A stretch of DNA of 64,000 nucleotides from an uncultured Prevotellaceae bacterium (GTDB lineage: Bacteria; Bacteroidota; Bacteroidia; Bacteroidales; Bacteroidaceae): positions 62,001 to 126,000 of the forward strand of contig CAMVPA010000001.1 of NCBI GenBank assembly GCA_947169245.1. The letters are read 5' to 3'. Of the stretch, positions 51,085-60,078 are shown piece after piece. How positions within the stretch are numbered: the stretch's first letter is position 1; each line of letters starts with the position of its first letter. A program made the position numbers and the translations under genes. Under the pieces are notes generated by a model. The model worked only from the letters and a program-made list of their open reading frames with translations, made no database searches and had not been told where the DNA came from.

Positions 51085-53613
51085 ATGAAACGAGCATTGA
51101 AGTTTGTGGTGGCATTGCTTTTGCCCCTATCGCTGACAGCACAAGAGACGGTATCGGTATTCCTCTATTCCACAGGCCCCGGCGACGGTCTTCACATAGC
51201 ACGCCAGGACAGCACTGGCTGGCATGACATCGGGCGACTCTGTTCGTCAGACTATGGCACCTGGGGCGCTGAGAAACGGATGTTCCATCCCTCCGTCTGC
51301 CGTGCGCAGGACGGCACGTGGCGACTGGTATTTCAGGTTAACGACCGTGCGCCGCTATTCGCTGCTGCCTACAGCCGCGACCTCATCAACTGGCGCCCGC
51401 AGGACTACCCCATCATGTCGACCACGCAGTGTCTTGAGCCCGTCGTGTTCCCTAATCCCGACGGCACGTTCGACGTCTATTACAAATCGCCTCAGGGGAA
51501 GCGATGGACTTCGGCTACACCCAACTTCCGGAACTTCTCACCCGACCTTGCCAGCCAAATTAGCGACGATGCATGGGTGCGCGACACTGCGACCGTCAAC
51601 GGCAAGAACTACGAAGGCAACAGCTTTGAGATTTCGTCGATGGAATGGGCGAAAATCGAACAGCACTTCAAGAAATCCGGCGAAGACTGGCGTAAAACAA
51701 ACGAACGTATGCACGACGATGCCAGCAACCCTGTCTTGCCGAAAGCTCCCGTCCAGGCTACGCTAACCATCGACCAGTCCAGTCAGAAAACCATCAGCGA
51801 CAAACTCATCGGCATTTTCTTCGAGGACATCAGCTATGCGGCCGATGGCGGACTCTATGCAGAACTCGTTCAGAACCGCGACTTCGAATACACATCGAAG
51901 GACCACCGCGGATGGCATGCCACGACAGCCTGGCACGCCGCACAACCTATTGAGGTTTCCACAGACCACCCGCTCAGCCCAAACAATCCTCATTACGCAC
52001 TGGTATCGCCAGACACACTGTGGAACGAGGGATGGGATGGCATCGTCATTGAGAAGGGAAAGAAGTACGACTTCTCCATGTATGTGCTGGGCCGTGGTCA
52101 GAAGCAAGACTTCCAAATCATGTTGATAGGCAGCAGCGGCACAGTGCTGGCCAAGAGCAAAATCAAAACCAATGCCAACGACTGGCAACAATACTCCGTC
52201 GTGCTCACTGCCAAGGGTAGCGATACAAAGGCGCGCATCGCCATCTTACCGCAGAGCGAAGCACGTGTCGGTATCGACATGATTTCGCTCTTCCCCCAGG
52301 AAACGTTTATGAACCGCAAAAACGGACTCCGCAAGGACTTGGCACAGGTCATTGCCGACCTTCACCCCAAGTTCGTCCGCTTCCCCGGCGGCTGTATGAG
52401 CCACGGTCAGGGTTTGGACAACATCTACCACTGGAACCACACCGTCGGCCCACTGCAGAATCGCAAGCCCGATTTCAATATCTGGGGCTACCACCAGACA
52501 CGCGGACTGGGTTTCTTCGAGTTCTTCCAGTTCTGCGAGGACATTGGTGCCGAGCCCCTGCCCGTGTTGGCTGCAGGCGTGCCGTGTCAGAATTCTGCCA
52601 ACAACGCCCAGGGCATCGGCGGACAACAGGGCGGCATCCCTATGGACGATATGCCTGCCTACGTGATGGAGATTCTCAACCTCATCGAATGGGCCAACGG
52701 CGATCCCGCCACATCGCAGTGGGCCAAGCTACGCGCCGATGCCGGCCACCCCGAGCCTTTCCACCTTAAATATATAGGACTGGGCAATGAGGACATTATC
52801 TCGACGGTGTTCGAAGAACGCTACGAAATGATTGCCCGCGCCATCCGCGCCCAGTATCCCGACATCAAGATTTGCGGCACCGTCGGTCCGTTCCACGCTC
52901 CGAGCGCCGACTATCAGGAGGGCTGGGACTTCACCAAGACTCACCCCGACCTGCAGTACATGGTCGACGAACACTATTACGAGTCGACGGGCTGGTTCAT
53001 GCACAACCGCAACTACTACGACAGCTACGAAAGGCAATGGGTAGACGAGCAAGGGTCGGGAATCCGCTCTGCCGCAAAGGTCTATTTGGGCGAGTGGGCG
53101 GCCTCAACCAAGACAAAGCGTCCTAATGTGGAGACAGCCCTGGCCGAGGCCTTGTACCTCACCGATATAGAGCGCAACGGTGATGTTGTGGAGATGACCT
53201 CCTATGCACCCATGCTCTGCAAGGATGGTCACTCCAATTGGAATCCCGACATGATTTACTTCTCGAACACCGATGTCCGCACGACACCTGCCTACGAAGT
53301 GCAGCGCCTCTTCTCTGTCTATGGTGGTGATACCTATATAGCATCGTCGTTTAGCGGCATTGACTCCACCTGCCAGCATCGTGTCGGCGCCAGCGTCGTT
53401 CGAAACTCAAAGACGGGTAAGACCTATCTCAAGCTCGTTAATGCCCTGCCTTGTGAGTTGCATCTGACTGTCGATGGCTTGACTGTTCCTGCCACTGCTA
53501 AGACTGAGGGCTTCGAAGGAAAGCCCGAAGAGCAACATCTCGAAATGAAGCGTAGCGAGGTGGGTTCTGCCATTGTTTTACCGCCATATTCCTTCCGTTC
53601 CATCGAACTTTAA
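51085..53613 (+). CDS. GH51 alpha-L-arabinofuranosidase with N-terminal propeller-like part
   Basis: An 842-residue protein; the start MKRALKFVVALLLPLSLTAQ is a signal peptide and follows the promoter. Residues about 20-230 look like two to three blades of a GH43-type propeller (FHPSVCRAQDGTWRLVF, LEPVVFPNPDGTFDVYY). The GH51 part starts FFEDISYAADGGLYAEL. The acid/base is in GLGNEDIIS and the nucleophile in YLGEWAAST. It removes arabinose side chains from arabinoxylan or arabinan outside the cytoplasm. Confidence 0.87.
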   Translation: MKRALKFVVALLLPLSLTAQETVSVFLYSTGPGDGLHIARQDSTGWHDIGRLCSSDYGTWGAEKRMFHPSVCRAQDGTWRLVFQVNDRAPLFAAAYSRDLINWRPQDYPIMSTTQCLEPVVFPNPDGTFDVYYKSPQGKRWTSATPNFRNFSPDLASQISDDAWVRDTATVNGKNYEGNSFEISSMEWAKIEQHFKKSGEDWRKTNERMHDDASNPVLPKAPVQATLTIDQSSQKTISDKLIGIFFEDISYAADGGLYAELVQNRDFEYTSKDHRGWHATTAWHAAQPIEVSTDHPLSPNNPHYALVSPDTLWNEGWDGIVIEKGKKYDFSMYVLGRGQKQDFQIMLIGSSGTVLAKSKIKTNANDWQQYSVVLTAKGSDTKARIAILPQSEARVGIDMISLFPQETFMNRKNGLRKDLAQVIADLHPKFVRFPGGCMSHGQGLDNIYHWNHTVGPLQNRKPDFNIWGYHQTRGLGFFEFFQFCEDIGAEPLPVLAAGVPCQNSANNAQGIGGQQGGIPMDDMPAYVMEILNLIEWANGDPATSQWAKLRADAGHPEPFHLKYIGLGNEDIISTVFEERYEMIARAIRAQYPDIKICGTVGPFHAPSADYQEGWDFTKTHPDLQYMVDEHYYESTGWFMHNRNYYDSYERQWVDEQGSGIRSAAKVYLGEWAASTKTKRPNVETALAEALYLTDIERNGDVVEMTSYAPMLCKDGHSNWNPDMIYFSNTDVRTTPAYEVQRLFSVYGGDTYIASSFSGIDSTCQHRVGASVVRNSKTGKTYLKLVNALPCELHLTVDGLTVPATAKTEGFEGKPEEQHLEMKRSEVGSAIVLPPYSFRSIEL

Positions 53614-53633
53614 TCCAATAATTAATAATCATT

Positions 53634-56081
53634 ATGACCACTAAATCATTATTACTTTCAACCTTTGTCATCACGATGACAGTGCCGGTACGGTCGCAAA
53701 TTGTCATCGATGTTGATGCTAACCTACGAGGCCCGAAAATCAGTCCTACGCATTATGGCATCTTTTTTGAGGATATCAACCATGCAGCTGATGGCGGTAT
53801 CTATGCCGAACTCATCCGTAATCGTTCGTTTGAAGACGGACCGAGCTATGGCGCTCCTGCGGATATGCAGGGCTGGAGTACTCGCTCAACTTCCCCATCG
53901 CAGCTTACTGCCCGCCTCATCCAGCCATCTAAAAAGGTGAAACTGTTGAACGATGTCCAGCAAAACGCACTTGAGTTATCTGTTAATGCGACAGCATCAC
54001 ATCCCGTCAGTCTGATTAACGAAGGCTTTTGGGGCATTAATAGCGTTCAGGGCCGAACCTATCGTCTTAGCTTTTGGGTGAAGGGAAAGTATGATGGTCA
54101 TATTCGTGCAATCCTTTGCGATAAAGCAGGAACTTCTGTCTATGCAGAGACAAAAATTAGCGGTTCCATCGGCAAAAACTGGACCAAGCTGACTGCCAAG
54201 CTGACAGCGGCAGCCAATGACCCACGGGCACAGTTTGCCCTGCAGTTTGATGGTAAGGGAGCGCTTCAGTTAGATGTTGTGAGCCTGTTTCCTCCTACCT
54301 TTAAGAATCGCGAAAACGGTCTGCGCCCCGACTTGGCGCAGATGCTATATGAGATGCATCCTAAGTTCATGCGCTTCCCCGGCGGCTGCTTCGTCGAGGG
54401 CCAGATTTCGCCAGAGAATGCTTTCCGTTGGGAGCGTACCATCGGTCCTATTGAGGAGCGTCCCGGCCACTGGAATGTGAACTGGGGCTACCGTACTACA
54501 GATGGTATCGGCTTCCATGAGTATCTTCAAATGGCCGAGGACCTCGGCGCCATCCCCCTTTATGTGGTTAATGTAGGTATCTGGCACGGCGGACAGACCT
54601 CTGTCGATTCGTTGCAGCCCTGGATTGACGAAACGCTGGCCGCTCTGGAGTATGCCAATGGCGATGTGACCACCAAGTATGGTTCTTTGCGTGCCAGGAA
54701 TGGCCATCCGGCTCCCTTCAATATCGAATATCTGGAGATAGGTAATGAGAACAACCAGCCTGACCCTCGTCAGCAGAGCGACCACTACTATGATCGTTTC
54801 CGTCTGTTCAAAGAGCAGATTCTGAAGAAATATCCCAATATGCACCTCATCGGCAACGTTGCCGCCTGGGGTACAGATACACCGAAGTGGGAGAGCCGTG
54901 AGAGCGTCGAGCTACTGGACGAGCACTACTACCGCAACCCATCGTGGTTTGCCAACAATTTCCATAAGTATGATACTTACGACCGGAAAGGTCCGAAGAT
55001 TTACGTTGGCGAGTATGCCGTTACCGATGGATTCGGCGATTTAGGCAATATGAATGCCGCTTTGGGCGAGGCCGTCTATATGATGGGTATGGAGAATAAC
55101 TCCGATATCGTGCCCCTGAATTCGTATGCTCCCATCTTCGTCAACGAGAACGATGCCCGCTGGCGTCCCGATATGATTCGCTTCAACTCCAACCGTATCA
55201 TGGGCACACCTTCTTATTATGTACAGATGCTCATGCCTCGCAACATCGGTACACAGGTAGTGAAGCTGAGTCAGACCGATCCCTATAGGGGTGCCGCCTT
55301 TAGAAAAACCTTAACGCCGCAGAAGAGTCGCGTGGGCTATGCCACCTGGAGCACCAAGACGTCGTTCACCCACATGGACCCGTTGCCCAAGACAGGAAAA
55401 CCCGATTTCTTGGTTGGCGACTGGAAGGTCACCGACGGCATATTGAGTCAGACGAGCCACCGCGAGCAGTGCATGGCCTTGTGTACCGCCGAAGTGGGCG
55501 ACCACTATACCCTGAAGTGCCGTGCACGCAAGGACGAAGGCCGTGAGGGCTTCATCATCGTCTTCAACTATGTGGACGAACATAACTACTGCTGGCTGAA
55601 CTTTGGCGGCTGGGGCAATACGCAGCATGCTCTGGAACAGGTTAACGGTAGTGGTAAGTCGCAGACGGCCATCAAACGAGGCCGTGTGGAGACAGGCCGC
55701 TGGTATGATGTGACATTGACCGTCAGCGGTGACTCTGTCAAAGCCTGGCTTGACGATGACCTGGTGTTTGATACTGTGCTGAAGCAAGACACCTCAACCG
55801 ATGTGTTCTCGAGTGCTACCATCGACGACCAGACGGGCGAACTTATTGTCAAGATTGTCAATTCGCGGGACGAGAGCACCACGGCCCGACTGAACATCAG
55901 TAACTTTGCGGTGAAGCGAGCCAAACTCATCCGACTGTGCGCTAATACAGGTTACGACGAGAATACCCTGCAGCAGCCAACCAACATCAGCCCAACCGAA
56001 CACGAGCTGTCGCCGGACAATAATAATATAGAGGTAGATTTGCCGGCTTACTCGTTGAACATTATCAGAATCAAAAAGTAG
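53634..56081 (+). CDS. GH51 alpha-L-arabinofuranosidase with inserted carbohydrate-binding-like domain
   Basis: An 815-residue protein with a signal peptide ending near PVRSQ. The GH51 core starts FFEDINHAADGGIYAEL. The acid/base is in EIGNENNQPDP and the nucleophile in YVGEYAVTDGF. Near residues 570-720 a laminin G/concanavalin-like part (VGDWKVTDGILSQ, FIIVFNYVDEHNYCWLNFGG) is inserted in the C-terminal sandwich. It follows the first GH51 gene by 20 bp and is a paralogue, so the pair probably attack different linkages. Confidence 0.88.
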   Translation: MTTKSLLLSTFVITMTVPVRSQIVIDVDANLRGPKISPTHYGIFFEDINHAADGGIYAELIRNRSFEDGPSYGAPADMQGWSTRSTSPSQLTARLIQPSKKVKLLNDVQQNALELSVNATASHPVSLINEGFWGINSVQGRTYRLSFWVKGKYDGHIRAILCDKAGTSVYAETKISGSIGKNWTKLTAKLTAAANDPRAQFALQFDGKGALQLDVVSLFPPTFKNRENGLRPDLAQMLYEMHPKFMRFPGGCFVEGQISPENAFRWERTIGPIEERPGHWNVNWGYRTTDGIGFHEYLQMAEDLGAIPLYVVNVGIWHGGQTSVDSLQPWIDETLAALEYANGDVTTKYGSLRARNGHPAPFNIEYLEIGNENNQPDPRQQSDHYYDRFRLFKEQILKKYPNMHLIGNVAAWGTDTPKWESRESVELLDEHYYRNPSWFANNFHKYDTYDRKGPKIYVGEYAVTDGFGDLGNMNAALGEAVYMMGMENNSDIVPLNSYAPIFVNENDARWRPDMIRFNSNRIMGTPSYYVQMLMPRNIGTQVVKLSQTDPYRGAAFRKTLTPQKSRVGYATWSTKTSFTHMDPLPKTGKPDFLVGDWKVTDGILSQTSHREQCMALCTAEVGDHYTLKCRARKDEGREGFIIVFNYVDEHNYCWLNFGGWGNTQHALEQVNGSGKSQTAIKRGRVETGRWYDVTLTVSGDSVKAWLDDDLVFDTVLKQDTSTDVFSSATIDDQTGELIVKIVNSRDESTTARLNISNFAVKRAKLIRLCANTGYDENTLQQPTNISPTEHELSPDNNNIEVDLPAYSLNIIRIKK

Positions 56082-56089
56082 AAATAACT

Positions 56090-57217
56090 ATGAAGAAATC
56101 TCTTTTGATTGTTTGCCTCTTCGCTGTTATGGCGTTGCAGGCCCGTACGTGGACCCCCAGTCAGGTGAAGGACGTCATTCGGAAGGTCAATACTTACTGG
56201 CAGACGAACAACAAGGCCGAGGTACGGTCGTTCTGGGACAATGCCGCCTACCACACTGGCAATATCGAGGTCTATAAACTGCTTCAGGACCAGCAGATGC
56301 TCGACTACAGCATCCGTTGGGCTGAACATAACCACTGGCAGGGCGCCACGGAGGCCGACCCAGCCAAGTGGAAGTACAAGCAGTATGGCGAGGGACAGGA
56401 CTATGTACTCTTCGGCGACTGGCAGATATGCTTCCAGACATATATCGACCTTTATCTCGAGGAACGAGGAACGAGAAACGAGGAATGGGTGGCCCGTGCC
56501 AAGGAGGTGATGGGCTATGAGGCCGACTCGCCACAGAACGACTATTGGTGGTGGGCCGACGCCCTCTACATGGTGATGCCCGTGATGACGAAGATGTACA
56601 AGCTGACGGGTGACACAAAGTATCTTGACAAGCTTTATCAGAACATCCTCTATTCCGACGGCATCATGCTCGACCAGGAGACTGGCATCTATTTCCGCGA
56701 CGGCAAGTATGTCTATCCCAAACACAAGTCGGCCAACGGTAAGAAAGACTTTTGGGCACGCGGCGACGGTTGGGTGCTGGCCGGTCTGGCTAAGGTGCTG
56801 CAGGACATGCCCGAGACATACGTGCGTCAGCCTTTCTTTGTTGAGAAGTACACCCGTCTGGCCCGCGCCGTGGCCGCCTGCCAGCAGCCACAGGGCTACT
56901 GGACACGTTCGATGTATGACCCCCAGCACGCTCCCGGTCCCGAGACTTCAGGCACCGCCTTCTTCACCTATGGCATGTTGTGGGGTGTCAACCACGGCTA
57001 CCTCTCCAAGAAGGAGTTTGCTCCCGTCATTGCCAAGGCATGGAAATACCTGACGGAGACAGCCCTCCAGAAGTCGGGCAAGGTGGGCTATGTGCAGCCC
57101 ATCGGCGAGCGCGCCATCCCCGGACAGACCGTCGACCAGAACAGCGAAGCCAACTTCGGCGTCGGTGCCTTCCTGCTTGCTGCCTGCGAATACGTGAGGT
57201 TTCTGGAAGCGAAGTAA
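56090..57217 (+). CDS. GH105-type unsaturated glucuronyl/rhamnogalacturonyl hydrolase
   Basis: A 375-residue alpha/alpha-barrel protein with signal peptide MKKSLLIVCLFAVMALQA. The family marks are YWWWADALYMVMPVM, with the active-site aspartate, and DFWARGDGWVLAGLAKVL. It cleaves unsaturated uronic acid from oligosaccharides made by polysaccharide lyases, so the locus may also handle pectin or side chains. It begins 8 bp after the second GH51 gene. A short purine repeat (56458-56487) encodes the EERGTRNEEW loop. Confidence 0.87.
   Translation: MKKSLLIVCLFAVMALQARTWTPSQVKDVIRKVNTYWQTNNKAEVRSFWDNAAYHTGNIEVYKLLQDQQMLDYSIRWAEHNHWQGATEADPAKWKYKQYGEGQDYVLFGDWQICFQTYIDLYLEERGTRNEEWVARAKEVMGYEADSPQNDYWWWADALYMVMPVMTKMYKLTGDTKYLDKLYQNILYSDGIMLDQETGIYFRDGKYVYPKHKSANGKKDFWARGDGWVLAGLAKVLQDMPETYVRQPFFVEKYTRLARAVAACQQPQGYWTRSMYDPQHAPGPETSGTAFFTYGMLWGVNHGYLSKKEFAPVIAKAWKYLTETALQKSGKVGYVQPIGERAIPGQTVDQNSEANFGVGAFLLAACEYVRFLEAK
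56458..56487. repeat. GAGGAACGA-type in-frame repeat in the GH105 gene
   Basis: Three imperfect copies of a 9-mer (CGAGGAACG, AGGAACGAG, AAACGAGGAA) encode the loop LEERGTRNEEW between two helices of the barrel. Confidence 0.6.
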
Positions 57218-57242
57218 AAAGACAACAACAGTTTACTGCAAG

Positions 57243-57280
57243 GGGGGGATTTTCCTAATACGATTTAGGAGAATCCTCCC
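57243..57280 (+). terminator. Long stem-loop after the GH105 gene
   Basis: A 16-bp stem (57243-57258 with 57265-57280, two G-T pairs in RNA) has a 6-nt loop. A smaller hairpin (ATTAGGA-ATAA-TCCT) follows at 57286. There is no T run, so it may be a factor-dependent terminator or a 3'-end stabiliser. Confidence 0.55.
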
Positions 57281-57299
57281 TTCAGATTAGGAATAATCC

Positions 57300-57331
57300 T
57301 TTGCGCACCTCAAGGAAAGTGCCTACCTTTG
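57300..57331 (+). promoter_or_regulatory. Promoter of the small LTxxQ-type secreted protein
   Basis: TTTG (57300-57303), 20-nt spacer, TACCTTTG (57324-57331): a perfect Bacteroidetes promoter. The leader to the ATG at 57383 is about 45 nt. Confidence 0.85.
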
Positions 57332-57382
57332 CCGATGTAAAAAAGATACTTATGTTTCACTTAAAGAATAGGAGACACTATT

Positions 57383-57958
57383 ATGAAGAAGATCTTTACA
57401 CTGGCAATGATGATGGTCATGACTATCTCGGCCAACGCAATGAGTTATAAGACCGCAAAGAACGAGGCATTATTCTTAAGTGACAAAATGGCTTACGAAC
57501 TGAACCTGACGGAAGCCCAGTATGAAGACGTCTATGAGATCAATCTGGACTACCTGATGAGCGTGAACGGGCGTAACGATGCCTACGGCACTTGGTGGAA
57601 GCGTCGCAACAACGACTTGAAGTATGTGCTGACCGCCTACCAGTATGAGAAGTACCAGAAGCAGAGCTACTTCTATCGTCCGCTGAATTGGAAGAATAGT
57701 GGCTGGACGTTCAGCGTCTACAACCACTATTCCAACAAGCACAACTACTTCAAGGGCAATCCGAAGGGATTTGCCGGCTACAGGGGTGGCAACAACAAGA
57801 AGTCTGACCGTTACTATGCTGACAGGAGTGTGAAAAAACCAACTTCCACGCCGATTGTGAAGCACGGTGACAACAAGACGAACAACAAGCCTAATCGTCA
57901 GTTTGCACAGAACATCAACAACAATAACAATGGCAAGAAGACGAGCCACTTCCGGTAA
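57383..57958 (+). CDS. Small secreted LTxxQ-motif protein
   Basis: A 191-residue protein with signal peptide MKKIFTLAMMMVMTISANA. The mature part has LSDKMAYELNLTEAQYEDVYEIN, which fits the LTxxQ helical motif of Spy/CpxP-type periplasmic proteins. The last 60 residues are rich in Asn, Lys and Gly. A stress-chaperone-like role is possible by family; no partner genes are beside it. Confidence 0.75.
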   Translation: MKKIFTLAMMMVMTISANAMSYKTAKNEALFLSDKMAYELNLTEAQYEDVYEINLDYLMSVNGRNDAYGTWWKRRNNDLKYVLTAYQYEKYQKQSYFYRPLNWKNSGWTFSVYNHYSNKHNYFKGNPKGFAGYRGGNNKKSDRYYADRSVKKPTSTPIVKHGDNKTNNKPNRQFAQNINNNNNGKKTSHFR

Positions 57959-58003
57959 TCAGGTTGTTTACAGCCTCTACTATATGCCTCGCAAGAGGAC
58001 TCC

Positions 58004-58033
58004 GGGGAATCTCAGTGATGGGATTCCCTTTTT
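58004..58033 (+). terminator. Intrinsic terminator
   Basis: GGGAATC (58005-58011), loop of 10, GATTCCC (58022-58028) and TTTTT. It ends the small secreted protein gene; its T run touches the stop codon of the convergent lipoprotein gene. Confidence 0.8.
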
Positions 58034-58625
58034 AGTGATCAGGATTGTAGTTACAACCGGTGTCGGAATAGAGAAAATGGTAACCGCCACCTTTCCCGGC
58101 ATCATCTTTCAGTTCCTGGTCGTTAAGATAGAACTTGGTACTTTTCTTCGGACTGCCATCAGACTTCCATTTGAAACTGTTTTTGTATGAAAGGCGAATG
58201 GGTTGTTGGTTGGGCAGGTTCAGCGTAATCTCGCGTTTGCCGACATTCTCCTCGCCGTCAAACTCACCGAACGTCAGCATGAAGCATTCGTAAGTAATAT
58301 GGTAAGGCAGCCAGTATTGGCGCAAAACGAGTCCACGGAAAATAGGCATATATGCCCTCGTCTGTGATTTGCCGTACTCCGCTTCGTTGAAATCCCGCTC
58401 TGTTATGACGGGATAGGTCTCACCGTTGTAACTGACGGTAACGTCTTTCAACAGATTACCTTGGAACGTAGAGTCGAGCAGGTCATGTCCGTCGTTGTCG
58501 GTGATGAAAATCTGGAATCCTACAGGAGCGATGTCCCAAATCACATCTCCTCCACTTTCAATGTCGCAGGCCGCAAACAGACAAGCGGCCAGCGCTGCAA
58601 AGATGATTTTCTTCAGTTGTTTCAT
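58032..58625 (-). CDS. Lipoprotein, unknown function
   Basis: A 197-residue protein. MKQLKKIIFAALAACLFAAC is a lipoprotein signal with the lipobox LFAAC; the start at 58625 is chosen for it, since the longer frame adds 33 residues before the signal. Mature strands include DVIWDIAPVGFQIFITDNDGH and DVTVSYNGETYPVI. The family is not recognised. It is a single gene convergent with the previous one. Confidence 0.75.
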   Translation of the reverse strand: MKQLKKIIFAALAACLFAACDIESGGDVIWDIAPVGFQIFITDNDGHDLLDSTFQGNLLKDVTVSYNGETYPVITERDFNEAEYGKSQTRAYMPIFRGLVLRQYWLPYHITYECFMLTFGEFDGEENVGKREITLNLPNQQPIRLSYKNSFKWKSDGSPKKSTKFYLNDQELKDDAGKGGGYHFLYSDTGCNYNPDH

Positions 58626-58908
58626 TGCTTTTCTGATTAAATGCACTGTCCTTATAACTTGGAAATCAGAAAATCTTGCATAAGACGTGACCGTTTTAAC
58701 GATTTTTAAGCGGATGCCACTCACCTGTCCCTGTGGCAGTTATTACCCGATAACAAATTAGTTGCCATCGGGTAAAACTCTTCAAAGGACTCTGCCCTTG
58801 GCAGTCTGCTCTTTGTCAATGGTAGAGTTAGCTATATATGACAGGGAGCAAGTCCCTGCCATACATTTGGGGTCACTTCATCCAACAGCTAAAGGAGGAG
58901 GATTAGAG
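58626..58908. other. Non-coding gap with two inverted repeats
   Basis: No gene is seen. TTACCCGAT (58743-58751) pairs with ATCGGGTAA (58767-58775). CAGGGA-GCAAG-TCCCTG lies at 58842-58858. Either may end the restriction-modification transcript; neither has a T run. Confidence 0.6.
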
Positions 58909-60078
58909 CTATCTGTCTAATAGCCTCTGTATAAAATCCTTTGCTTTATTTTTATCAATCTCATTTACGAATGAAATACTTTTCAGCATTTCATCAATTG
59001 CACTTCCATTGAATTGTGCTACTCCTCTTGAAGATCTGCCTGCCCAATGAAACTGCAAGAGGGTATTGTCGATAAGTTTGTTATGATAGACCGAGCAAAG
59101 CAGCGTATTGAAAATATCTTTCTCGTCTATACCTATAAAGAAGAACATAAAGACACTCCTTGAATCGGCCATTTGCTTAAGGAATTTGTCCACATTGTAT
59201 GCTTTGGGATTGGAATTGAGATAGATGACTTTTGTTTTGATATCAGTATAGGTATCTGCGTCTTTGTATTCAACGTGGTAGTCACCCAAACCGTTTTTGG
59301 TGTCGTATGACGGCAATGCGTTTTCCAAGTCTTTCAAGTTGTCTATTAGGAATTGTCTCTGTTCATCGTCTGATGTAATCAAACTTTCAATCAATCTCCC
59401 CCTTATGTTGGTGTTCTCAATGTGTGAAGCCACCAAAATCTCATTGCGACATTTATTGCATCTTTCATTGAGATCATTTGTAAGGACATCATAATACGGT
59501 GACAGGACAAACTCTTCAGCTCTTCTGACCGAATCAAAAATGTTCTGCTCTTCTGTTTGTGAAGGGACAAACTTTTGAGTTGTTCCCTTGATATTTGAGG
59601 TTGCATCAACAAGACGTGTCAGATTGTCCTCCCAATCAAGTCCTTGGTGGATGGCAAAGAGATAATCGAAATTACCTGGAGAGTTGAGTGTCCCTCCGTA
59701 TTCTCTCATGATATCAGAACCGTTGAAACTCCCCTTAATATTGGTCAAACTAAGCTCCTGTGAACTATGGCTGATTTTTTTGAGAAATGTTGTGTTGGCT
59801 AACAATATCAGATTGTCAGCAGCCTGACGTACCAGAACGACGAAGAAAGGAATCTTGTCATACTTTTCGAGGGCCGATAAAGAAAGTACCGTGTTGGAAA
59901 AGGATTCCGAGGACGACTTGGAATAGCTGAACCTAACGGCAAAATATTGGTTATGGTAGACTTTCCTATCCTTTATGAAGTGGTACTTTCTGTTTGCGGC
60001 ATCTTCCACAGTTGCCTTGTTATGCTTGGGTGCTTCTTCTATGATGAAACGGACAAACTCCTTACAGTTGCTATTCAT
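58909..60078 (-). CDS. Putative type II restriction endonuclease
   Basis: A 389-residue protein. The start MNSNCKEFVRFI at 60078 overlaps the methyltransferase gene by 8 bp and is preferred; the longer frame is in that gene. The role is inferred from this coupling and from a PD-(D/E)xK-like stretch near the C-terminal third (YHVEYKDADTYTDIKTKVIY), where D and K of DIK could be catalytic. I cannot assign a recognition site. The gene is clearly more A+T-rich than its neighbours, which points to transfer. Confidence 0.7.
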   Translation of the reverse strand: MNSNCKEFVRFIIEEAPKHNKATVEDAANRKYHFIKDRKVYHNQYFAVRFSYSKSSSESFSNTVLSLSALEKYDKIPFFVVLVRQAADNLILLANTTFLKKISHSSQELSLTNIKGSFNGSDIMREYGGTLNSPGNFDYLFAIHQGLDWEDNLTRLVDATSNIKGTTQKFVPSQTEEQNIFDSVRRAEEFVLSPYYDVLTNDLNERCNKCRNEILVASHIENTNIRGRLIESLITSDDEQRQFLIDNLKDLENALPSYDTKNGLGDYHVEYKDADTYTDIKTKVIYLNSNPKAYNVDKFLKQMADSRSVFMFFFIGIDEKDIFNTLLCSVYHNKLIDNTLLQFHWAGRSSRGVAQFNGSAIDEMLKSISFVNEIDKNKAKDFIQRLLDR

